From the NCBI GenBank assembly GCA_017434085.1, contig JAFRFY010000184.1, positions 1-49,214 on the forward strand: a stretch of DNA of 49,214 nucleotides. The letters run 5' to 3'. Made by a program: the position numbers and the translations under genes. Positions 15,930 to 22,638 of the stretch are shown piece after piece (within the stretch, counting starts at the first letter, position 1; each line of letters starts with the position of its first letter). Source of the stretch: Clostridia bacterium. GTDB taxonomy: Bacteria > Bacillota > Clostridia > Christensenellales > Aristaeellaceae. The notes beneath the pieces were generated by a model that saw only the letters and a program-made list of their open reading frames with translations, searched no databases and was not told the DNA's origin.

Positions 15930-17415
15930 CCCTGTGCGTCTCCATCCAGTTGGGCTGTACGGCGTAGGGCATGGGCCGCCGCTGCATGCGGGTGGGCAGC
16001 CTCAACAGAAGGTCCGGGTTGTGGGGCCTGGGCGGGGCGACGGGCTCCGTGTACGGCACCCCCAGCGAGCGCATGCCGCAGACCGACGCGGTGATGCAAA
16101 AGCCCGCGATGCAGATGCCGTACAGCCCTAAAAGCGCCCCGGCCAGTATCACGAACAGCCGGTAGATGACCAGCGCGATGCTGAAGCTGTAGTCCGGCGT
16201 GGCGTAGCTGCCCAGCCCCGTGATGGCCACGATGATGATGAGTATGGGGCTGATGATGGACGCCGCCACCGCCGCCTGGCCCAGTATCAGCGCGCCCACG
16301 ATGCCCAGCGCGCCGCCGATCTGCCGGGGCATGCGGGTGCCGGCCTCATTGATCAGGTAGAAGGCGAACTCCATGATCAGTATCTCCACCAGTATCGGGA
16401 AGGGCACGTTTACCCGGGCCTCGGAGATCGAGACCAGCAGGCTCATGGGGATGAGGTGCATGTGGTAGTCGGTCATGGCGATGTACAGCCCCGGCAAAAA
16501 CACCGAAAGCAGCATGCCCGCCACGCGGATGAGCCTTAGGAAGCTGCCGTACTGCCAGCGGGCGAAGGCGTCGTCCGGGGCGTGCAGCAGGTGGAACACG
16601 CTCACCGGCATGACCAGCGCGCAGGGGGAGTTGTCCGCCAGCAGCGCCACCTGCCCGTCCGCCAGGCAGGCGGCCACGCGGTCGGGGCGCTCGGTTTGCA
16701 ATATCTGGGGCAGCAGCGCCGAGGGTTTGTCCTCGATCAGCTGTTCAAGCGCGCCCGAGCCCATCACCGTGGGGACGTCCACGCGCTTTATGCGGGCCCT
16801 GAGCCGGTCGACGAGGGCCGGGTCGGCCACGCCGGACAGGTACACCAGCGACAGCCGGCAGGGCACCGCCGTGCCCACGGTCAAGGCCTCGGTGACCAGG
16901 TGGGGCGAGGGCAGGTAGCGCCTGAGGAGCGTCATGTTGGTGCGCAGGCTCTCCACGAAGCCCTCCTGCGCCCCCAACACCACCGATTCGTTGGTGGTGC
17001 GGTCCACCGGGCGGGCGGGGTAGCCCCGGGTCTCGAGGATCAGCGCCGCGCTCGCGCCCTCCACCAGCACCGCCGTCATGCCGCTGACCACCGCGTCCAG
17101 TATCTGTTTAACGCGATCCTCGGTGTCGCACTGGGCGATCTCGACGACCCTCTCCATCAAGCTCTCGGGCGTGACGGGCGTTTTCTCCGGTGAAATGTCA
17201 GCCGCGCACGCCCGAAGAATGAAGTCGCTGATCTTCTGGTCCGAGGCCATGCCCTCGATGTAGATGACATAAAGCCGCGTCTCGCCCGCCATGAACGGGC
17301 GAAAATGGGCGTCGGAATTGACGTCCGCGTGCAGAAGATCCCTGAAATACGCGATGTTCCCGTCCAGATCGTCCGATAATACCCCCTGCGCCGTTTCGAC
17401 CCCCGCCTGTTTCAA
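15919..17415 (-). CDS. gerAA: spore germination protein, GerAA family
   Basis: 498 aa from a TTG start with GGGAGG 8 nt upstream. The N-terminal half is the cytosolic GerA domain (YFRDLL, IYIEGMASDQKISDFIL, DGMTAVLVEG-like VSGMTAVLVEGAS, a TNESVVLGAQEGFVESLRTN block). The second half has about five membrane helices with PGLYIAMTDYHMHLIP and a VPFPILVEILIMEFAFYLINEAGTR-type segment. GerAA subunits assemble into a ligand-gated ion channel in the spore inner membrane. First gene of the A-B-C operon. Upstream, the minus strand shows two CATAAT blocks about 17 bp apart, which might be a forespore sigma-G promoter; this is only a suggestion. Confidence 0.95.
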   Translation of the reverse strand: MKQAGVETAQGVLSDDLDGNIAYFRDLLHADVNSDAHFRPFMAGETRLYVIYIEGMASDQKISDFILRACAADISPEKTPVTPESLMERVVEIAQCDTEDRVKQILDAVVSGMTAVLVEGASAALILETRGYPARPVDRTTNESVVLGAQEGFVESLRTNMTLLRRYLPSPHLVTEALTVGTAVPCRLSLVYLSGVADPALVDRLRARIKRVDVPTVMGSGALEQLIEDKPSALLPQILQTERPDRVAACLADGQVALLADNSPCALVMPVSVFHLLHAPDDAFARWQYGSFLRLIRVAGMLLSVFLPGLYIAMTDYHMHLIPMSLLVSISEARVNVPFPILVEILIMEFAFYLINEAGTRMPRQIGGALGIVGALILGQAAVAASIISPILIIIVAITGLGSYATPDYSFSIALVIYRLFVILAGALLGLYGICIAGFCITASVCGMRSLGVPYTEPVAPPRPHNPDLLLRLPTRMQRRPMPYAVQPNWMETHRDEA

Positions 17416-17507
17416 TGACGCCGCCTCCCTTGCGTTTGATGAGTATCATTATGCCCATGTGCGCAGGAGATTATGACAAAGAAAGTATATTGAGCCGTTT
17501 GGAGGAG

Positions 17508-17552
17508 GATTAGGGAATAGGAATTTCCCATTTCCCATTGATCAGATCAATA
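17508..17552. repeat. heptamer-type intergenic repeat, copy 1
   Basis: GATTAGGGAATAGGAATT followed by TTCCCATTTCCCATTG, then the palindrome ATTGATCAGATCAAT (17537-17551). The GGGAA and TTCCC parts can pair as a short hairpin. The same 7-nt periodic AT-rich style recurs at 17620 and 41284. Confidence 0.55.
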
Positions 17553-17570
17553 CCCGCCTGTCAACGCCAG

Positions 17571-17612
17571 AAAACAAAGGCCTCCGATCGCAATCGAGGG
17601 CCTCCGGTTTTG
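17571..17612 (-). terminator. terminator of the metallophosphoesterase gene
   Basis: On the minus strand, GGCCCTCGAT pairs with ATCGGAGGCC (one mismatch) and is followed by TTTGTTTT. It lies about 45 bp past the stop at 17656. Confidence 0.7.
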
Positions 17613-17618
17613 TACCAC

Positions 17619-17655
17619 GATAATTCCCAATTCTCAATTCCCAATTTCCAACTCC
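17619..17655. repeat. heptamer-type intergenic repeat, copy 2
   Basis: Tandem 7-mers of the form AATTCCC, AATTCTC, AATTCCC, AATTTCC, directly abutting the stop codon of the metallophosphoesterase gene. AT-rich in a GC-rich genome. Confidence 0.6.
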
Positions 17656-19020
17656 TTACCCCGCCTCCAGCATATTCTCCGGCAGCGTGGAGGTCAGGGT
17701 CAGCAGGGATATCTGCGGGCCGTTGAACAGGCGGAAGGGCATCAGCGGCACGGCGCCGTTGTTGGACATGCCGCCGGTGATGTACATCTGCGTCTCGTCC
17801 ACGCTGCTTAGGCCGCAGATGGCGGACTGTGCCGGGAACCAGCCGCCGCGGGGCAGGGTCTTGTCCGGCACGTAGAGCGCCCCGATGAAGGGCAGCCGCC
17901 ACACGCCGTTGCAGTAGTGCCCCGCCAGTATGAGCTCCGGCGGCAGCAGGTAGCGCTCGTCCACCTTGTGGGACTCCGAGGTGTAGATGAAGCCCTCCGC
18001 CGGGGGCTCGTGGGAGAGCGCGATGTGCAGGTCGGTGGTGGCCATGTTGATCTCGGCGTCGTAGAGCTTCTGCATGAGCTGGTAGCGGTAGTCGGTCATC
18101 GGCAGCGTGTTGTAGTCCGCCGAGACCCCGGAAATCACGCCGTCCACCTCCTGCTCGGTCTGGGCCTTCCAGTACTCCACGGTGGAGACCGTCTCCAGGT
18201 TCAGCATCGTCGCCGGGGACACCCACAGGTTGGCGTCCTTGACGGGCAGCTTGACCGGGGCGTCCACGTAGTTCGCCCCGCGCTCGATCGCCCCGAGGAT
18301 CCAGTCCTCCAGCACGATCTGGGAGAGCGTGCCCGTGATCTGCCGGGGGGATTCCACATAGGGGCCGGGATCGCTGTCGCCGCAGATGAAGTACACGTTC
18401 TCGGGCTTTTTCAGCCCCTCCAGGAATTCGTAGAAGGGCTGCGGGTCGCCGCCCCTGCCCACCATGTCCCCGAGGCAGAAGATGTAGTCGTAATTCAGCG
18501 CGTTGACCGTGCGCAAAAGCAGACTCTGGGCGTCGCCGAAGCGCCGGCCGTTCATGTCGGACAGCACCACGACCCGGCAGCCCTCCAGCGCCTCGGGCAG
18601 GCCCACGATGGTCACCGTGTTCTCCGCCACGGTCAGGTTGCTGTTGTTGAGCATCACGCCCACCGCCAGCAGGGCGATGATGCCCATGAGGAACAGCGGC
18701 CAGAAGCGTATCTCACGGCCGAACAGGCGGAGGGGCTTGAACAGGCTGTCGCTGCCGGTGGCGCTCATCAGCTCGTACAGAGAGCGGTAGCCCCTGCGCC
18801 GCCTGACGGCCTTCTTGCCGCCGGCCTTCGACTTCGCGGCCTTGGCCTTGCCGGCCTTCTTCGCCTTCCCGTCGCCCTTCTTCGGCCTGGCTTTTTTGCG
18901 CCTTAGGGGGATGTCGCCCTCGTCGCCGTAGAGGCTGGATTCGTCCCGCGCGGCCTCCGCGTCGGCGTCTGGCCGGGGCACGACGACCTTTCGGCGCTTT
19001 TTATTCTCAGAATCAGGCAT
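17656..19020 (-). CDS. membrane metallophosphoesterase-like protein with eroded active site
   Basis: 454 aa. Residues 1-80 are highly charged (Lys/Arg/Ala-rich, for example KKARPKKGDGKAKKAGKAK) and probably cytosolic or nucleic-acid-facing. One membrane helix lies near 107-125, followed by a YaeI/YkuE-type metallophosphoesterase fold outside. Key motifs have changed: the D-x-H motif reads SDMNG, GNHD reads GDSD, and the closing GHxH reads GHYCNG. GDMV and SHEPP remain. The C-terminal GG..N-G-x-x-P...R...P-x-I-x-L-L-T-L block is standard for the family. Activity is therefore doubtful; a pseudo-enzyme or altered metal site is likely. Monocistronic, with its own terminator. Confidence 0.8.
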   Translation of the reverse strand: MPDSENKKRRKVVVPRPDADAEAARDESSLYGDEGDIPLRRKKARPKKGDGKAKKAGKAKAAKSKAGGKKAVRRRRGYRSLYELMSATGSDSLFKPLRLFGREIRFWPLFLMGIIALLAVGVMLNNSNLTVAENTVTIVGLPEALEGCRVVVLSDMNGRRFGDAQSLLLRTVNALNYDYIFCLGDMVGRGGDPQPFYEFLEGLKKPENVYFICGDSDPGPYVESPRQITGTLSQIVLEDWILGAIERGANYVDAPVKLPVKDANLWVSPATMLNLETVSTVEYWKAQTEQEVDGVISGVSADYNTLPMTDYRYQLMQKLYDAEINMATTDLHIALSHEPPAEGFIYTSESHKVDERYLLPPELILAGHYCNGVWRLPFIGALYVPDKTLPRGGWFPAQSAICGLSSVDETQMYITGGMSNNGAVPLMPFRLFNGPQISLLTLTSTLPENMLEAG

Positions 19021-19076
19021 GACAGAACCTCACATCACATAATCCATCTATTTTATTATAGTTTGTTTTTTTCAAT

Positions 19077-19106
19077 CTGGCAAGCCGTGACAAAATATGT
19101 TATAAT
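19077..19106 (+). promoter_or_regulatory. candidate radA promoter
   Basis: CTGGCA (19077-19082), 18-bp spacer, TATAAT (19101-19106). The -10 is perfect and the -35 is a 4/6 match. Confidence 0.55.
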
Positions 19107-19141
19107 AAATATAACGCATGTTCCACGGAGGTGGATGATCA

Positions 19142-20542
19142 TTGGCAAAGGCAAAGACGATCTATGTGTGCTCGGAGTGCGGCTATGAGACCCCGCGCTG
19201 GCTGGGCAAGTGCCCGGAGTGCGGCAGCTGGAACACCCTTTTGGAGCAGGAAGCCGCCCCGGTTTTTTTGAAGCCCGATGAGAAGAAGCTCAAGCGCGCC
19301 CCGGGCGCGGACGCGGAAGCCCTGCGGGTGGACGCCATCCCCGACGAGGCCATGGAGCGCAAAAGCACGGGCATCGGGGAGCTGAACCGCGTGCTGGGCG
19401 GCGGTGTGGTGGACGGCTCGCTGGTGCTGGTGGGCGGCGACCCCGGCATCGGCAAGTCCACGCTGCTCACCCAGCTCTGCGCCAACATGGCCCGGGATGG
19501 CGCGTGCGTGCTGTACGTGTCCGGCGAGGAATCCTCCCGGCAGGTGAAGATGCGCGCGAAGCGGCTGGGGGACGCGGATTCCGGCTTCTTCGTGCTCTCC
19601 GAAAACGACATGACCACCGTGGAGAAGCGCATGCAGCAGCTCTCCCCGTCCGTGATGGTGGTGGATTCCATACAGACCATGTACCGCCCGGACATGGCCA
19701 GCGCCCCGGGCAGCGTGTCCCAGGTGCGGGAGTGCGCCGCCCAGCTGATGCGGCTGGCGAAGCTCAGCGGGTGCAGCGTGTTCCTGGTAGGGCACGTGAC
19801 CAAGGAGGGGGCCATCGCCGGTCCGCGCATACTGGAGCACATGGTGGACGCCGTGCTGTACTTTGAGGGCGACCGGCAGCACCAGTACCGGCTGCTCAGG
19901 GCCGTGAAGAACCGCTTCGGGTCCGTCAACGAGCTGGGCATGTTTGAGATGAGCGAGCGGGGCATGCTGGAGGTGGAAAACGCCAGCGAGGCGCTGCTGT
20001 CCGAACGGGCCCACGACGCCAGCGGCGCGGTGGTGATGTGCGCCATGGAAGGCTCCCGTCCGCTGCTGACGGACGTGCAGGCGCTGGTGGCCACCACGGT
20101 GTTCGGCAATCCCAGGCGCATGGCCAGCGGCGTGGACCAGGGCCGCCTGGCGCTGCTGCTGGCGGTGCTTGAAAAGCGGGTGGGCCTGCGGCTCTACGAC
20201 CAGGACGTGTACATCAACATCGCCGGGGGCATGTCGCTGACGGAGCCCGCTGCCGACCTGGCGCTGTGCGCGGCGGTGGCGTCCTCCCACAAGAACCGGG
20301 CCATCGGCGGCGACTGGGCCGTGATGGGGGAGGTGGGCCTGGCCGGCGAGGTGCGGGCCATCGCCCAGGCGGAGCGGCGCGTTATGGAGTGCGCGCGGCT
20401 GGGCTTCAACAACCTGATCGTGCCGAAGTACAACATGAAGGGCCTGCGCGCGCCCGAGGGCATGCGCGTCGTTGGCGTGGAGACGGTGTGGCAGGCGCTC
20501 GCGGAGCTGGGGCTTCTGGAGAAATCCCGATCCAAATATTGA
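19142..20542 (+). CDS. radA: DNA repair protein RadA
   Basis: 466 aa, typical length, from a TTG start with GGAGGTGG about 9 nt upstream. RadA is a RecA-like branch-migration ATPase that promotes heteroduplex extension in recombination repair. A four-cysteine zinc finger (C10, C13, C24, C27) comes first, then the ATPase core with GGDPGIGKST, the RadA-specific KNRFG motif near residue 256, and a C-terminal Lon-protease-like domain without a protease dyad role. All elements are intact. Its stop codon lies inside the -35 box of the downstream promoter. Confidence 0.97.
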   Translation: MAKAKTIYVCSECGYETPRWLGKCPECGSWNTLLEQEAAPVFLKPDEKKLKRAPGADAEALRVDAIPDEAMERKSTGIGELNRVLGGGVVDGSLVLVGGDPGIGKSTLLTQLCANMARDGACVLYVSGEESSRQVKMRAKRLGDADSGFFVLSENDMTTVEKRMQQLSPSVMVVDSIQTMYRPDMASAPGSVSQVRECAAQLMRLAKLSGCSVFLVGHVTKEGAIAGPRILEHMVDAVLYFEGDRQHQYRLLRAVKNRFGSVNELGMFEMSERGMLEVENASEALLSERAHDASGAVVMCAMEGSRPLLTDVQALVATTVFGNPRRMASGVDQGRLALLLAVLEKRVGLRLYDQDVYINIAGGMSLTEPAADLALCAAVASSHKNRAIGGDWAVMGEVGLAGEVRAIAQAERRVMECARLGFNNLIVPKYNMKGLRAPEGMRVVGVETVWQALAELGLLEKSRSKY

Positions 20543-20566
20543 CAGCGCGCGCATGGACTTGCTATA
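20539..20566 (+). promoter_or_regulatory. strong promoter overlapping the radA stop
   Basis: TTGACA (20539-20544), 16-bp spacer, TATAAT (20561-20566), preceded by TGC (extended -10). Both boxes match consensus exactly. The radA TGA (20540-20542) lies within the -35. Confidence 0.85.
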
Positions 20567-20600
20567 ATCATAGGCACATGACGGACCTGGAGGATATATG

Positions 20601-21515
20601 ATGAAGATCTGGCTGTCCCTGCTCACAATACTCTGCCTTCTGACGGCGCCCGCCGTGGCGGAAGGGCTCGACGATGAGGCAGGCGGGCTGTCGTTTGGCG
20701 CCGTGGACGCCGACGTGGGGGAGACGGAGTTTGAGATCGGCGAGGACGCCCCCGTGCCCGAGGCGCCGCAGGAGGCGTATGTCGAGGAGTACATCCCGCA
20801 GACCGGCACGGACGAATCCTGCTATCTGGACATCCCCAGCGTCTACGACATCAGGAACGTGGTCTCCGCCAGCGACCGGGTCTACCCCGGCACGCTGCTG
20901 TGGCCGCTGCCGGGCACGCAGCCCCTCAGGCACATCAGCTCCCGCGTGGGCTGGCGCGACGCCGCCCGCATCCACCGCGGGCAGGGCGGGGACTGGCCCT
21001 CCTGGCTGCACCACGGCACCGACGTGTCCCACGTGACCGCCGCCCAGCTGGTGGTGGCGGCGGACGACGGCATCGCCTACGCGGGCGTGCAGAAGGGCAA
21101 CGGGCTCTACGTGGTGATCGACCACGGCAACGGCTTCTATACGAAGTGCCAGCACCTGTCCCGGTTCGCCGGGGCGATATTCGACGGCTGCCGGGAGGTT
21201 CCCGTGCTGGCGGGCGACCCCATAGGCTATGTGGGCAGCTCCGGGGGCGACTACCCGGTGCACTTCCACTTTGAGATCGCGTGGTCCCCGGACGGGCCGG
21301 GCAGCGACGACGAGGCCTATCACGCCCAGACCCACAACCGAAAGATTTACGCCTACTCCTTCCCGCAGCAGAGCCGGGTGAAGATGCGCTGGCCCGAGAC
21401 GTGGGAGCTGTGCTCGGCGGAGTATCAGACCTTCGTCACCGACCCGGCGCTGATGGAGGACGAGGAGACGGACTGGGACGACGGCTGGGAAGCGGACGCC
21501 TACGAGGAACAATGA
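20601..21515 (+). CDS. secreted M23 (LytM-type) peptidase domain protein
   Basis: 304 aa. A signal peptide covers residues 1-20 (ending APAVAEG), then an acidic linker to about residue 70. The M23 domain spans about 100-230: HHGTDVSH supplies the H-x(3)-D zinc ligands, GNGLYVVIDHGNGFYTKCQHLS is the usual beta core, and HFHFE gives the final H-x-H. M23 enzymes cut glycine- or mDAP-containing cross-bridges in peptidoglycan; spore-related members exist. The tail is acidic (DEETDWDDGW). Two adjacent ATGs compete: 20601 has the better 7-nt spacing from GGAGG, 20598 only 4. The next gene starts 16 bp later. Confidence 0.88.
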   Translation: MKIWLSLLTILCLLTAPAVAEGLDDEAGGLSFGAVDADVGETEFEIGEDAPVPEAPQEAYVEEYIPQTGTDESCYLDIPSVYDIRNVVSASDRVYPGTLLWPLPGTQPLRHISSRVGWRDAARIHRGQGGDWPSWLHHGTDVSHVTAAQLVVAADDGIAYAGVQKGNGLYVVIDHGNGFYTKCQHLSRFAGAIFDGCREVPVLAGDPIGYVGSSGGDYPVHFHFEIAWSPDGPGSDDEAYHAQTHNRKIYAYSFPQQSRVKMRWPETWELCSAEYQTFVTDPALMEDEETDWDDGWEADAYEEQ

Positions 21516-21531
21516 TGAAAGGACAGTGGCT

Positions 21532-22590
21532 ATGGCATTGACGGTACAAGAGGCCCGCGCGCGGCTGGACAGGCTGCCCCGGGCGGCGCTGGGATTCTTC
21601 CCGACGCCGCTTGGGCGGCTGGACAGGCTGTCCGATGAGCTGGGGATATCGCTCTACATCAAGCGGGACGACTGCTCCGGCGTCAACCTGTTCGGGGGCA
21701 ACAAGGTGCGCAAGCTGGAATACCTGCTGGGACAGGCGCTGCGCGACGGCGCGACCCACGCCATTACCTACGGGGCGACGCAGTCGAATCACGCCATGGA
21801 GACCGCCTGGGCCTGCCGCAGGCTGGGCATACAGCCGATACTGTATCTGACCGCGGTGGTGCCGCCCAGGCCGGAGGAGCTGCGCGCCAACCTGCTGCTG
21901 GACCGCATACTGGGCGCGGAGATCCACATCGTGTCCATCGAGCCGGGCGAGATAGAGGCCGACGCCGAGGCGCGCTCCTTTGAGATGGGCGCGGCGCGTG
22001 CCGCGGAGCTGAGCGCGGCGGGGTCGCGGTGCGCGGACATCCCGATGGGCGGCGCGAGCCCGCTGGGTTCGGTGGGCTTCGCCGCGGCGATGGTGGAGCT
22101 TCGTGCGCAGGCGGACGCCCTGGGCCTGCGCTTCGCGCGCATCTACCATTCCACGGGTACCGGCGGCACCATGGCCGGGCTGCACGCGGGGCGGGCCATG
22201 CTGGGCATGGACGATACGCAGATCATCTCCGTCGCCGCAAGCCCGAAGGACGAGGCAGCCTACCTCGACAAGGTCTGCGCGCTGACCCGCTCGGCGCTTG
22301 AGTTGATCGGCAGCGACGCCGCGCCGGACCGGGACGCCATGCGGGTGAGGCTCGACCAGTGGCAGCCGGGGTACGAGCAGCCCAGCGCCGCGGGCAGCGC
22401 GGCCATACGCCTGCTGGCGCGGACGGAGGGACTGTTCGTCGATCCCGTGTATACGGGCAAGGCGCTGGCGGGACTGCTCGCCGACGTCGGGCGCGGCGAC
22501 ATCCGCCCCGGGGAGAGCGTACTGTTCTGGCACACCGGCGGCGCGACGGCACTGTTCGCCGAGCCGGAGATACTGGGGAATGTCACATAA
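21532..22590 (+). CDS. PLP enzyme of the D-cysteine desulfhydrase / ACC deaminase family
   Basis: 352 aa. A fold-type II pyridoxal-phosphate enzyme. Lys58 in FGGNKVRKLEYLL is the predicted Schiff-base lysine, GATQSNHAM the substrate and cofactor loop, and HSTGTGGTMAGL the phosphate cradle. The family degrades D-cysteine to pyruvate, H2S and ammonia, or opens 1-aminocyclopropane-1-carboxylate; sequence inspection cannot separate the two, and D-cysteine desulfhydrase is more common in anaerobes. The ATG at 21532 has AAAGGA 8 nt upstream; a GTG two codons earlier is less likely. It shares a transcript with the M23 gene and ends at a strong bidirectional terminator. Confidence 0.87.
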   Translation: MALTVQEARARLDRLPRAALGFFPTPLGRLDRLSDELGISLYIKRDDCSGVNLFGGNKVRKLEYLLGQALRDGATHAITYGATQSNHAMETAWACRRLGIQPILYLTAVVPPRPEELRANLLLDRILGAEIHIVSIEPGEIEADAEARSFEMGAARAAELSAAGSRCADIPMGGASPLGSVGFAAAMVELRAQADALGLRFARIYHSTGTGGTMAGLHAGRAMLGMDDTQIISVAASPKDEAAYLDKVCALTRSALELIGSDAAPDRDAMRVRLDQWQPGYEQPSAAGSAAIRLLARTEGLFVDPVYTGKALAGLLADVGRGDIRPGESVLFWHTGGATALFAEPEILGNVT

Positions 22591-22638
22591 AAAAACACCG
22601 TGGGGACGCACATCCCGGCGTCCCCACGGTGTTTTTTA
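22589..22638. terminator. bidirectional intrinsic terminator
   Basis: A perfect 19-bp inverted repeat (22591-22609 with 22618-22636) with an 8-nt loop, flanked by A-run and T-run. It serves both the plus-strand M23/PLP unit and the convergent Big2 gene that ends at 22639. Confidence 0.95.

Noticed and set aside
17430-17470. Sigma-G promoter before gerAA
   Set aside because: Two CATAAT-like blocks have plausible spacing, but the match to the forespore consensus is partial; mentioned in the gene entry only.
19139-20809. A 556-codon open frame antisense to radA
   Set aside because: RadA on the plus strand is complete and unmistakable, so this is a compositional shadow.
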